A DNA stretch of 64,000 nucleotides. It comes from Hysterangium stoloniferum. Its lineage: Eukaryota > Basidiomycota > Agaricomycetes > Hysterangiales > Hysterangiaceae. The notes under the pieces were generated by a model, which saw nothing but the letters and a program-made list of their open reading frames with translations, was not told the DNA's origin and ran no database searches. Shown here one piece after another: positions 10,830 through 22,584 of this stretch. The position numbers were made by a program, and so were the translations under genes. The first letter of the stretch is position 1. Each line of letters opens with the position of its first letter. The stretch is taken from contig WHVD01000009.1 of the NCBI GenBank assembly GCA_015178975.1, positions 1,240,001-1,304,000 on the forward strand, written 5' to 3'.

Positions 10830-11475
10830 TGTGAAGAGTCGATAGATTCTGACCGTTCAATATATGAAGAATAGTGTCTATTCAACTACTATTAGCAGAT
10901 ATTGACCGTACAGTACAATACCGTAGATTACTAGACAAGCTGTACTAGTAAGAAGACACGCTATGCGTCACAAGAGCAGCTGTACAGTTGCTCTTGACGG
11001 CTAGAATGAAAGAATGAAAGAGTTGACCTTCACGGTACAACTCGCAGCTAGATGTAAAGTAGATAATCAACGCGAAGTTGAATATCTAGAGTAAAGAAAT
11101 AATAGTGCGAGTCAACTATAATGTCGACTAGCACGAAGACCTTAGATTGGAACTCGACCTTCGCAGTTCGAGTCCGAAGTACGTTAGTATGCAAGAGAAT
11201 CCTACCTTTTAAAGGTAGTTGAAACGTTACCCTTGACACCTCTCGCTATTCGACATCTGGGTCGTTTACGAGGTGGTGTCTGCTGGGTAAAAGTTGTCTG
11301 TCTCTTTTGGCGCCGAGAGCGCCCATACGTATACACAAAGCTTCGAACTACAAAATCAAGGTGTGCTCGAAATATAGAAAGAATATAAAGAAAGAAAATA
11401 AAAGGTAAATAATAAAGTACTATAATCCAGTTATTATTCCTTAGTCCAGGTATGCATATATGCATACCCTTTACA
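10830..11475 (-). repeat. E1 3' LTR (646 bp)
   Basis: It begins TGTGAAGAGTCGATAG on the plus strand and ends CCCTTTACA. A perfect 20-bp palindrome, GGTATGCATATATGCATACC, lies at 11449-11468 near the inner end. Next to it on the inner side is 'gtgccccc', the complement of a G-rich tract (GGGGGCAC) suitable as polypurine tract. ORFs seen inside the LTR are not genes. Confidence 0.93.
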
Positions 11476-13751
11476 GTGCCCCCGAGTTCGAAGGGATGTG
11501 CTATACTAGGTGTCGAAGAGCATCTGGGACACCGCCCCAAGCTTCCTGTGAGGATCCCCCAAGGTCCAAAATGAGGTTTCCCCATCGTTCCCTTTTTACT
11601 CTGAAGGATTCAGCTATTCTCACCTGAGTCAAATCACTAGAATTCCTGTACAAGGAGTCGGCCCATCGTCTGTAGGCTTTCTCTCTGCAACGAACGACTG
11701 CGCGGACACTAACCAGCGGAGCGGAAATCCGCGCGAGAAGAGGAGCATTGGGGAGGGGAAACGAAGACGTGGGCAGTAGGGCAGGAACGTGTGGCTGCAT
11801 GGTGGTCTCTGTGGGAGGCGTCAGGACGCGGGCCTCGAGTAAATCTACTAAGCCAGCAATAGAGAGAGACATTCGCTGAGTCTGGGGGCAGACGGTGAAG
11901 CTCCACTATGATGTGCCGGAACATAGAGAGTTTAATCTCCTGTGCTGCTCGTGCAAAGTTCTTCCCCTCTGCGAGATCCTCGAAGGAGTGATAGAAATCC
12001 TCCATTATCTCCGACAACGGAGCCAGACCGCGACAACCCTTGAGGCTCCCTTGAAGGACCGGTTGCTGAAGTACTGGCACGAGCTCTGATAGCACCCTTC
12101 TGACAGGAAACTGTTCGGAAGGGTAGTTGACAGCTACTCGCATCCAGAAAGTTGTGGATACGGGCTCAATGAGGGGAACTGGGCTGTCAAGGACGGGAAT
12201 AGGGGATTGTTCTCGGAGAGGAGTGGTGGCTTTCTGCATCTCCTTCACCTTTCTGCTTGCCAGGGGATCGATGATGTCCGGTGTAGGGGGGTCCAAATCG
12301 ACATCCATTCACTCTGGTGGAAGGTCCTGGATAGGGCTACCCAAGGACACGCAATATGAATACGGAGAGTCGGGAGGGATACCCAGTGACGGCGGAAGTT
12401 GGGTCGGTACCGGTATAGCTTTTGGGGAGGGAGAGAGACGAGGTGCCAGAATCGGGGAAGGTTCGCGTTGGGCTGAGGGAGTGTGTGTCGGGTGAAGGAT
12501 GGGAGGGGGCCTCGACATCCCAAGTGAGGTTGGGACTGGTACAGCTTTTGAAGAGGGAGGTAAATGAGGCGTTAGAATTGGGGCTGAGGGAGTGTTTGTA
12601 GGGTGAATGATGGGAAGGGGCCTCGACGTTGGTGAGAGATGTGGGACCGGAATTGTGGAAGGTTCGCGTTCCAGTGACTGTTGACTAGGGCAGTGACCCC
12701 TCCATACTCTGGATGACAGTCTCCGCGTTTGTCTTTGGTTGGGGTCGCTGGTTACGAAACGAACTTTAGACGGGAGAAGGAACCCTTCATGGCAATCCTC
12801 TCCCAGAGATCGGATGCTATACACGCCATTCCTGTTCTCGTCCTCCTCCTCATCCTCGTCCGAGGAAAACTCAATTGGTCCCCTACGGGATCCCTTTTCT
12901 TGTTGGGGCAGCGTTTGACCGTCCCCTCGGGTAAGAACTATGCGTTGCAACTTAATGCGTCGAAGTAGCTCCCAGTCGTAAAAGATGGTACCCTCCTTCT
13001 CCTTCCAGCTCTTGGTTCCCGTCGTCCTAATACAAGGCATCCCACCCTCGCTATCATCGGTCTCCGCGAAGTCGGCCCATTTCTCTCCCGTGGGGGGAAG
13101 GATCGGCACAGAAGCTCTGTTTCCGCATTGCGCTCTGTACTCACGCTGCTGCCGCTTGGAGGGGACTCCTTCTCTTGCTCCCCTCGCCTCCTGTTGACTT
13201 CTATACTCAGCATGCCTTTCTCTTTTGCGGGTGAGTCTCCTTGCGTTGTGTTCTTCCATAAACATTTCCTGCTTCCGCATGCTAGCAGCGACTTCCTCAG
13301 ATGACGGTCTGACGGAGGGGCCTAACGGCTTGCTCCAATCCGTACCGGCATTTTTCCCCGGCTCATCACCAAAGGAGAAAGTCGACAGGAGGGTTGATTC
13401 TTGGGTACCCCAATTGCTCTCGACATTGTCTGTACGAGGCACGTGGGTGATGAATCCCCCACCGGTCGTGGATGTACTGGCTGTCGGGGCTCGCGGGACC
13501 TTTTTGAACTTAGGGAGGACTTGCTTGTTTTGTTGGAAAGGGAGCATTATAGCACGATAAAAGTGGTGAAGTTGAAGATAGAGGGAAGGGCTGTAGATAG
13601 GTGAAGGACGTGGTGTGAAAGATAAAGAAAATTTATGCGAATTTATGTGTACTTTTTTTATATATATATTGAATTGAAACTCCGCTCGGTTGGTCGTTAA
13701 ATAAAATTCATTAATTGTGGCCGGGTTTTGGGGAAATGTGTCCGCTGCCAA
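11476..13751 (-). other. E1 extra coding region downstream of the chromodomain
   Basis: Two long minus-strand frames (13751-12309 and 12308-11709) fill the space between the pol end and the 3' LTR, where envelope or accessory genes sit in some gypsy elements. I recognise no domain. Visible features: a basic stretch (ARRLTRKRERHAEYRSQQ) that could be a nuclear localisation signal, an acidic run (SSDEDEEEDENRN), a proline-rich repeated part (APRLSPSPKAIPVPTQLPPS and similar, two repeats of about 130 bp at about 12400-12660) and a helical C-terminal part. No signal peptide or membrane span is visible, so an envelope protein is unlikely. The region is present in E2 with high similarity. A likely internal Met (MLPFQQNKQVLPKFKK) lies near 13552. 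Confidence 0.75.
13653..13670 (-). promoter_or_regulatory. TATA-like tract ahead of the E1 extra ORF
   Basis: On the minus strand this reads AATATATATATAAAAAAA. It lies about 100 nt upstream of the Met codon at about 13552, and a pyrimidine-rich leader separates them. E2 has the same arrangement near 61669-61685. This looks like a separate promoter for the extra ORF, which is inference. Confidence 0.45.
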
Positions 13752-13896
13752 TTAATGGTTGTCCCAATCGACCGAAGGGATAGAAAAATGAAAAAGAATA
13801 AAAGCCAATGAGATGGCTCACTGAATAACTGAGATATTTCTGAAAGGAAGTTACAAAAGAGATGGAATAGATGATTCCTTGAGTGCATATATCCCG

Positions 13897-15384
13897 TTAA
13901 ATGTTGAACAGCGCCTTGTACGCCCTCAGAAGTGCCGGAGCATTTCTAAGGTCAGTGCTGCTTAACCACGAATCCTCCTCGGGTCCATAACCTTTCCAGC
14001 GCACCCGAAATAGCAGACGATTTCGCTGTTTCCTATGTCCAACAATAGCTTCGACTTCATATTCTTCATGATCTGGTTTCAACTCTCTTAGGTTCTCAAG
14101 TTGGGGTCTCGGACCTAGCTTGGAAGGAGAGGGTTGATATTTCCGCAGATGATCCCGATTAATGACTGGATGCATAGGATATTCCGGGGGAATCTTAAGC
14201 CTAAATACTTGAGAGTTCAATTTCTCAAGGACCTCGAATGGTCCAATCCGTCTTTGTATTAGTTTCTTCCCCGTTCCCTTGACTTCCACCAGTTCGAGGG
14301 AGTGGGGGTTCACCAATACAAAGTCTCCCTCAGAGATATCTTCTACAGGTCTTTGCTTCTTGTTATACGCTCATGCTTGAATCTCTTGGGCTTGAGCGAT
14401 TGAATCCCGCGCCATCTGCCGATGATTTTCTAGCTCGAGGATCCATTGGTCGGCCATAGGGCTGTCTGATAGTTCTCTAGGAACTAGGGGCTCGTCACCT
14501 CCTAGGACTCGAGACATTCCTCTTGGGAGGTATCCCATTAATAAGAAGGCCGGGGCGTAGTTTGTGGAACTGTGAACAGTCGAGTTGTATGTGTGAACAA
14601 CTACCTCAATCCACTGGGACCAGCTTTCCTTAGCAGAGGCACAATAGGCTCGAAGCATCTGTTCTATGGTCGCATTCATATTCTCCGTTTGCCCATCCGT
14701 TTGAGGATGATGAGCCGAAGATACCGCAAGGGTGGTACCATAGATCTTACAGACTTCCCGCCAAAACCTGCAGGTCCATCTCTTATCCCGGTCACAGATT
14801 ATTCGAGAGGGCAGTCCGAAGGGGCTTGCTACCTGTTTGACAAATATTCGTGCGAATCCTTCAGCCGTAAGGTTCGAAAAGGTAGGTATTGTAATAGCGT
14901 AACGCATCAATTTATCAACGGCAACGAAGACTGTGGAATACGAATCCTTTCCTGAATCGGGTAGTCCAGTGATTAAGTCCATAGAAACTACCTCGAATGG
15001 CCTAAAAGGTACGTCAGCCGGTCTGAGGGCTCCTTGACGAGCGGTGCGATCGACTTTGGTTTTTTGGCAGATATCGCAGGTACGCGCATATGACACGCAA
15101 TCTTGTAGCATTCTTGGCCAAAAGAACCGGTCTTTCATCAGGTTGAACAACCGCTGGCCTCCGGCGTGTGCTCCCTCAAAAGGGTTATCATGCACCAACC
15201 TTAGAATCGAGTTAATCATGGTTCTGGGTACACAGACTCGACTTTTCCAGTCCGAGTCGCGAAAGTACAGGAGTCGGTTTGCTCCCACGAAGTAGTGAGA
15301 AGGAGTAACAACCGCGTTGGGTGAAGGGGTATCTAAAGCGTAGAGATTCCTGAAAACCAGATCCTTTGAATAACCCTCTAGAAA
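13897..15384 (-). other. E1 integrase and chromodomain region
   Basis: The zinc-binding H2C2 part (NPFEGAHAGGQRLF, CDICQKTK) is followed by the integrase core (VVSMDLITGLPDSGKDSY, VFVAVDKLMRYA, SSAHHPQTDGQTEN). At the C-terminus is a chromodomain (YEVEAIVGHRKQRNRLLFRV, then WKGYGPEEDSWL). Chromodomains guide integration to modified histones in chromoviruses. Part of a broken element. Confidence 0.9.
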
Positions 15385-17220
15385 TTACTTTATATATCCC
15401 TCCTCGATGCTGATTAGTAGCTGAGGATGACGCAATGCGAAGTCAGACTCGTCTTCCTGGTCGTTCCTTATTGCGTTATGAGTATCCCATTCTGACCGTC
15501 GGACCTTTTGAGTTACTCCGAAAGGCTCCATAGAATTGAGTATGGTAGAGAAGACCGCTTTCTTAGCGGGTTCGTCTTTCCATAGTTTTTCCTCAGTACT
15601 CTTGTCCAGAGAGGTCGAGGTGATAGCCTGCAAATCATCTCTAATAGGGCTCATGAAGGCTGGTACCCGAGGGAGTCTGGACAGTGGATCCACGTTGCTG
15701 TGAACTCTCCCTGCTCGATGCAAAATCCCGAGACCTGGAAATGCAGCGTATATCGCCCCCCATGCGGCTAGTCGACGATTAGTGTTCTCGTAAGATCTAG
15801 CCCATTGCAGAGCTGCATGGTCCGTAATGAGCAGGACATGTTCACCTTCAATGAAAGGTTGAAAGTGGACCAGTCCCTCCTTTGCTGCTAATGCTTCCCG
15901 TTCAGTAGCAGAATAGTTATGCTCAGCACTTTTCAGTGTGCGACTCCAATATGCAATGACTTGTTCAACAGTAACTTCGGTCGTCTCAAAAGTGGATCCC
16001 CATGAATCCGACCACTCAATCTCGGGCTGTTTGGTTTTGTACTGATGAACAAAGGATGGCATGTCCTGCGCATGGTCAAAAGCCAACTTGGCTTGGGCAT
16101 AGATTTTAGTGTCCACTAAGTCTCCTAAAGCCATCTTCTGGACTTGTTGGAGGCAACAACCCAAGGCAAAATCCGAAGCGTCCGTATACAATCGGTAGGG
16201 CATCCCACTAACTGGATGTCCCAGCACTGGAGCTGATCCTAATGCGGTTTTAACATCCTCATAAGCTCGGACATGTTCAGCAGTCCACGTCCAAGGTGTT
16301 CCCTTTTTTAGGAGTGAGAATAAAGGGGACACCATCCATGAATAGAATGGTATATATGCTGAAAAGTAAAGGACCATTCCAAGGAACCGTTGTAGATCAG
16401 AAACCTTAGTGGGTGGGGCCAATTCCAATATAGCGTGAACTTTTTCTTGGTGGGTTGAAAAACCCAGCCTAGATAATTTATGACCCAATAACAATATCGA
16501 ATTATATCCGATAAAACATTTCTTGGGAGAGAGAGTGATACGGGCCGAAGCGATAGCACCAAGCACCTGATTCAGGTGAAGCAAATGATCATCCCAGTTC
16601 TTAGAGAATATGACTATGTCATCGATGTAGACTAAACAAAAAATCCACAAGTAGGGTGCTAAAACTGTTTGCATGACGCACTGAAATGTGGAGGGGCCGT
16701 TTCTGAGCCCGAATGGCATCCTTTTGTATTGCCACAGCCCTCTATGGGATCTAAAGGCTGTTTTGGGCTTATCATCCTCCAACATTTCTAATTGAGTAAA
16801 CCCGGCTAGCACATCGAAAGAAGAAAGAACATTTGACCCCGACAGCGCCTGCATAATCTCCGATTGACGTGGTAAAGGGAATTCGTCTGGAACAGTGAGA
16901 TGATTAAGTTTCCGATAGTCGATGACCACCCGCGGTTTACCATTGCGATATACTACAAAGGCTGGCGCTCCCCAGGGGCTTTTAGATGGCTCAATGACAC
17001 CCTGTTCGAACCAGGTATCCATTTGCTCGTCTATAACTCTCCTATTGGCAGGGGACGAAGGGAACATAGGCATGGATATGGGCTGGGTGCCCTCTTTCAA
17101 GGGGACAGGGACTCTACATTCCACTTGCCCTAACCGTCCGTCGACTCCAAAAGCCTTAACGTTCTCAGTCAAAACTGATCTGAGACGTGGCAGGACCTCC
17201 GTTGGTATATCCAGTCCCAA
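15385..17220 (-). other. E1 reverse transcriptase and RNase H region
   Basis: RT signatures are visible: PRVVIDYRKLNHLTVPDEFP, FRSHRGLWQYKRMPFGLRNG and the catalytic YIDDIVIFSKN (the YxDD box). The gypsy RNase H follows, with LYTDASDFALGCCLQQ, ATEREALA and LLITDHAALQW. The stretch ends at the linker toward the integrase (PLSRLPRVPAF). Confidence 0.92.
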
Positions 17221-17225
17221 ATTGA

Positions 17226-20200
17226 CTAACTTGTGAAGATCTCTGCCGCGAACTTCAGTAACGTTCCACTGTCGTCCTCCAGGTAAATGGGAATATTAAC
17301 ATATCCGATAACCTTAGCGTTACCCGTGAGCTGGATTAGATGTAACTTGAGTCCTTGTTTCAACTTATACATGCCCTGCAGTTCCTTGTAGAATTCCTCC
17401 GATATAAGGGAAAGATCCGCTCCCGTGTCCATTTGAATTTTAACGTGTTCGGGTGAATCGGGAGTTCCTACATGACCGAAAACATGGAGCGCTGCAACTC
17501 CTATGCTAGAGTAACCACTGGGAGGATCCCGTTTTCGATAAAGGATTGTAGTATCCTCCTTCATCAGACGACTGGGACGAGGGTATTGGATTCGAGGCCT
17601 CTTACTTTCCTTGCGCAGGGACAAGATTACGTTCCTGCGTTCACTTCGGCAAGGAACATGCTTCGAAGGGGAATCCAATACTGGATCATCGTCGCTGTCC
17701 TCCGAATCCGAATTCTCGTACGGTAGTAAATCGGGGGGGTTCCCGGGATCAAACGGGAACGTGTCAACATCAGCTCCAGGCAAACAGAGCGAATTCGAAC
17801 TGATTTGTTCGTGAGAATCTCCAGTCTGACAGTAGTCCTCGGTCAGGCCTTCAAGCCGATGAGCACTCAGCCGGTCTCCTTTTTCGAAGAAATCTGCGGC
17901 GAGTATGGATATGTAAGCTTCAGACAGAAGAGCTTCACCAGTCGTTCGATTTTCCTCCCTCACTAATTTGTCTTCGACATGGGGCGAATAAATGGAAACA
18001 AAAGTCAATTCGTCATCAGAGTTATTTACTTGTCCTTGTATAGATAGTCCATGAACCGCTTCATATAACCTTTGCTCCTCAGCTTCCTCCGACATATCCT
18101 GTGCGGAGCATTTGTTGATAGAGACATAATGAGACATTTTGCCAGCTTGAGGGCAGTCTATCTTAAAATGCTCCGGACTTCCGCATATCCAACATTCCTT
18201 GGTGGGTTTGACCGAACTCCTCTTGTTACTCCTCTCGAAGAACATTTTTCCGTGACGCTTTCCCTGTTTTGGATCAGCGATGTCTGGAACGGTCCTTCTC
18301 GTTGAGCCTCTCTTGTTAGTCTCACTAACGAGAATATGGTTAGGTGAAGAGGAGTCGCCGGTGACTCTAAAATCCAATTCTTGACCCTCCGATAACATTA
18401 CACGCGGTTTCTGGAACCTGTAACGTTCCCGGTGTGTTTGGACCCAAGCGTTAATCAGAGCTTCTTGCAGGTTATTAGCATAAGTCTGTAAACTCATGAT
18501 ATTATCGATGGGTTGTCCTTGAAGAAGGTAGAGCCATTCCGTAGGCAGTGTGAGAAATGAGTCTGCGTGTCTCATCCCCTCTGTCCTGGTGGAACCCGTA
18601 CAGGAAACGATAAAGTTTAACTCTCCATTGGATATAGTGGACGGGTGTCTCACGATCGTGACCAGCCTGTCGAAATTTCATAGCTTCCCATTCTAAGGCT
18701 AAGGATTCACGCCAACGAGTTCCGAGCAATCCTTCGACGATACCCCAAAGAAACAACCCATGAGATTGACTGAATTCAGTACGATGCTCACGGTCTAAGG
18801 TGCTCCACCAGACCTTAGCGTGCCCCTTGAGTTGTCTTGGCAGAGCAACTCCTAAGATCACACTCATAGAGTCTGATATCTCCGCGAGACTCATGATATC
18901 CATGATATAGTCCAGGGCTTTGGATTGAGCTCCATCGTATTCAGGGAGATCAGACCATTTGATCTTGAGGTCGTTGGTGTTAAGAGTGACCTTCTTGTCC
19001 TTAGGTAAGTCATCAATAAGCGCGCTAGCTCGAGACCGCATCGGAGTTCGAAAAGGGGTATTAGGCACTCCATTGTGGCATTCCCCACATCCTGAGTTCC
19101 CTCCCCGGTCTGAAGTATTCGAACTCCCAGATGAATCGCTAGGGGGTCCTCCTGATGGCAAGAAAGAGTTTGAAGCGATCGGTAGAGAATGGTGGGGACC
19201 GTCTGGATTAAGCGATCCTCGACCAGCAACTGGGCCAGCTATGCCCTCAGTGAATGCCGTGGAGAAGGATGGTCGACCCTTGTTGGTGACTGATCGGTTT
19301 CTGAGAGTGGTCACTTCATCCCTGAAGTTAGGGCTGTTGGAGACTCCCTCAAATGCGACGTGAGAGCGGTGATCTCCCTGGAAAGACATTAGGCCCGGTT
19401 CCATCGCGATTTGTCTCTCGATCTCCGTCGCGTTCAGAAGTCGACACGGCTGGGGTTGATGGAAGGGAGCGCAGACCTCAATCCTCTTCTCCTGAAGGTG
19501 TTCTATCGCTTGCGTCCTCAAGTCCAGTGGAAAATCCTCCAATATTACGGGACGGTTGAGAGAATGCAGAAAACGAGTATCAGGGGACCCGTTTAAGTTG
19601 CGAACGAACAAATTGGTCATGGAGATAGGCGAATCAGGGAACTGGATCAAGTCGTTATAGGGGAGGAGTACCTCTAAAACCATCTTATCAAGTCTTCTTT
19701 GGTTTCGCTTCAACCGACCTCTTAAAGTGAGGTATGCCAGCAATAGATTTGGCGTGACTCCATTGAGAGACTCCTCCAACATACAGATGTACATGTACTG
19801 GTAGTCAACCTTAGGCACAACCTGATCTCCACCAAGCAGGACATGCAGGATCTGCAACACATCATCATGCGTACGAAGTGCTTCAAGGAACATAGAAAAC
19901 ACCTCCCGCTTGAGAATTCTTCTTCCTCCTTCCATAGTAGTCGTCACCTCGTTCGACCATTCAGGAATCGATTGGGTCAAATCCTCAAGGTTCCCTGGTC
20001 GCGTGAATAAATCCCGTGCCGATAAAATCGCTTGATAACGCCCTAACCAGACTGCTACAGTCTCCGGTAGAATAGGGTAATCTGTACTGTACTCCTCCAC
20101 GAAGGGGGTAACCTGATCCTCGGGGATTCGATCGGTGTAGTACATATCCCATTTGTAATCGATGGGCTGAGCGTAAACCATATGACCTCCGAGGAACTGC

Positions 20201-20580
20201 TTAAGGATGACCTGTCTCGGAGGGAATCTGAGAACGGGCGTGGGTGCTCGATTAGACTCAACATTAACTCCAGGGGTGTCCAACTGCTCGAGTAATGAGC
20301 ATTCCTCAGGTGGATCGGGGGGAATGTTCATTGACGATCCAGCTACTACTCCAGGGGAATCCTCTGGAGGAGGTGATCCTGGAGGAAGCTGGGGAATGTT
20401 CATAGACGATCCAGCTACTACTCCGGGGGAATCCTCCGGAGGAGCTGATCCTTGAAAAGTCGACGAAGACTTCCTCAGGGTGACGTTACGGGGTGGTTCT
20501 AGGTTAAAAGATTTTTGACGAGGCATGGAGCTACCCGGCGTTGATGAAGGCCTAGATGTTTGATTCTTGCTCGTAGTCAT
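17226..20580 (-). other. E1 gag and protease region
   Basis: The gag starts at an ATG at 20580 (MTTSKNQTSRPSS). Near its N-terminus it has a duplicated peptide, PPEDSPGVVAGSSMNIP, present twice. A retrotransposon-gag-like helical part (LKGHAKVWWSTLDREH) follows. The later part holds the zinc knuckle CWICGSPEHFKIDC and the aspartic protease motif MDTGADLSLISEEFYKEL. Two overlapping frames cover the region; gypsy families often use frameshifting between gag and pol. Confidence 0.88.
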
Positions 20581-20639
20581 TCGCGTGTTCAGGTCTTAGT
20601 AGTCAAATAATAAGTTTTTCCTCGTAGGAAAAGAACGGT

Positions 20640-20656
20640 CCGGCTCGGATCACCAC
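20640..20656 (-). other. E1 primer binding site candidate
   Basis: Directly inside the 5' LTR, the minus strand reads GTGGTGATCCGAGCCG. Starting one base in, it opens TGG, the complement of a tRNA 3' CCA end, so priming by a tRNA 3' end is likely rather than Tf1-type self-priming. I cannot name the tRNA. Confidence 0.5.
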
Positions 20657-21302
20657 TGTGAAGAGTCGATAGATTCTGACCGTTCAATATACGAAGAATA
20701 GTGTCGATTCAACTACTATTAGCAGATATTGACCGTACAGTACAATACCGTAGATTACTAGACAAGCTGTACTAGTAAGAAGACACGCTATGCGTCACAA
20801 GAGCAGCTGTACAGTTGCTCTTGACGGCTAGAATGAAAGAATGAAAGAGTTGACCTTCACGGTACAACTCGCAGCTAGATGTAAAGTAGATAATCAATGC
20901 GAAGTTGAATATCTAGAGTAAAGAAATAATAGCGCGAGTCGACTATAATGTCGACTAGCGCGAAGACCTTAGATTGGAACTCGACCTTCGCGGTTCGAGT
21001 CCGAAGTATGTTAGTATGCAAGAGAATACTACCTTTTAAAGGTAGTTGAAACGTTACCCTTGACACCTCTCGCTATTCGACATCTGGGTCGTTTACGAGG
21101 TGGTGTCTGCTGGGTAAAAGTTGTCTGTCTCTTTTGGCGCCGAGAGCGCCCATACGTATACACAAAGCTTCGAACTACAAAATCAAGGTGTGCTCGAAAT
21201 ATAGAAAGAATATAAAGAAAGAAAATAAAAGGTAAATAATAAAGTACTATAATCCAGTTATTATTCCTTAGTCCAGGTATGCATATATGCATACCCTTTA
21301 CA
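20657..21302 (-). repeat. E1 5' LTR (646 bp)
   Basis: Same length and termini as the 3' LTR at 10830-11475, with the same inner 20-bp palindrome. The few differences are mainly transitions. Confidence 0.93.
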
Positions 21303-21307
21303 CAGTG

Positions 21308-22485
21308 TGCCTGACCGGGGTTTTGCATAAACTGTGCAAGAAAGGATATTGCAAATGCTATGTCTGGGTGTGTTCCAAGTGCTGCGTACATAAGGGATCC
21401 AATTGCCTCGTGATATGGTACATTTTACATTTCTTCGAGCTGATGTGGTGTGCTGGGTGATTGTGAGAGGGAAAGGCAGTGATGGGGGTCAAGGGGGGTT
21501 GATAATGGCTTTGCATCCTGTAGGCCAAATCGTGTGATGATCTTGTCAATATACGAACATTGCAAAATGATATTGTTCGAGCTGTGCGATCACATTTGAC
21601 TTCAATCCCCAAGAGCCACTTAAATTCGCCAAGATCCTTTATTTTGAATTCCTGTCAGAGTTTGTTCTTAAATTTCAAGATAATGGCTTTTGAGTTCCCC
21701 GCCATGGTCATATCATCAATGTCAACTGCAACGATTAATGCAGTTTCGTCAGTATACCTATAGAAGACTGCATGTTCGACTTGGCATCAGGTGAATCCAA
21801 ACTGGAACATGATCGTGCAAAGGTGTTGATACCACTCACGACCAGCTTGTTTCAATCCATATATTGCACGTTTGAGCAGGCACACCATGTGCTCTTTTCC
21901 TGGAACCTCAAGTCCTTTAGGTTGCCTCATGTAGATCGTTTCAGTAAGAGGTGCGTTCAGATATGCAGCATCAACATCTGTTTGTTTGAGTTCCCAGTTG
22001 TTCCGTGTGGTGATGGCGGTGATAATGCGGATAACGCTCAATTTTGTGGTAGGTGAGAACATTTCATTGTAATCTATGCCTTCTTGCTGAGAGAACCCTT
22101 GCGCTACAAACCTAGACTTGTAAGCCGTGATCTCACCATTTGGGCCGTGCTTGTATACCATGACGACTTTACATCCTATGACATTCATATCTTTTTGTGG
22201 TTCAACGAGTTCCCATGTGCCAGCTTCTGCATGATGCTGCATTTCTTTTTCCAGTGACATTTTCCACTGGGGCCGATCACTTTGAGACTTTGCTTCTGCA
22301 ACATTTGCTGGTGGTTCATTGATGTCACGTATAGTTGTTGCCATTGCATTCTCAAATGATGTCGAGATGGCCGGTAAGTCTTCATTTATCTCGTTCTTCA
22401 GTTGGTCATTGATTTTCAGCATGGCTGCAACAGCTGCAACATCTCGTGTCAGGTTGTTCTGAAATGTCTCAGGGGGTACTGGCAT
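21308..22485 (-). other. C1 reverse transcriptase region (RVT_2 type)
   Basis: The minus frame reads WKMSLEKEMQHHAEAGTWEL, then NGEITAYKSRFVAQGFSQQE, LKQTDVDAAYLNAPLTETIY and LKRAIYGLKQAGREWYQHL, the standard copia RT. It continues to DIAFAISFLAQFMQNPG, just before the E1 insertion site. Part of a broken element. Confidence 0.88.
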
Positions 22486-22584
22486 TCCTTTTGGGAATGA
22501 TGGACCATTCAGTCGTCCCTCTGTGGATCCCTGGCCAGTGTTGATGTTGCGAACATATGCTGATGGTTTCCATATTCGTTGTCC

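Larger units (their letters stand above)
10830..21302 (-). mobile_element. Ty3/gypsy chromovirus-type element E1 (10.5 kb)
   Basis: Two 646-bp LTRs (10830-11475 and 20657-21302) are flanked by perfect CAGTG duplications (10825-10829, 21303-21307). Coding order on the minus strand: gag, CCHC knuckle, protease, RT, RNase H, H2C2 integrase, chromodomain, then an extra coding region before the 3' LTR. The two LTRs differ at about nine positions by eye (about 1.4%), so it is fairly young. CpG content is high, unlike F1. It is complete in length but its pol is not one open frame; I judge it broken with only a few breaks. The gene order integrase then chromodomain identifies a chromovirus. Confidence 0.93.

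Noticed and set aside
11202-11585. ORFs of about 120-178 codons at 11202-11585, 21029-21391 and 49683-50219
   Set aside because: They lie inside E1-family LTRs and recur only because the LTR recurs.
12127-13604. Plus-strand ORFs opposite the E1 extra region (and 50757-51197, 60745-61620)
   Set aside because: They are shadows of the minus-strand frames, glycine/serine-rich without starts or motifs of their own.
11476-13751. Envelope gene in E1
   Set aside because: No signal peptide, membrane span or cysteine pattern is visible; the products look basic/acidic and nuclear or cytosolic.
14572-14955. Plus-strand 127-codon ORF, repeated at 62585-62968
   Set aside because: It is the antisense shadow of the integrase core in E1 and E2.
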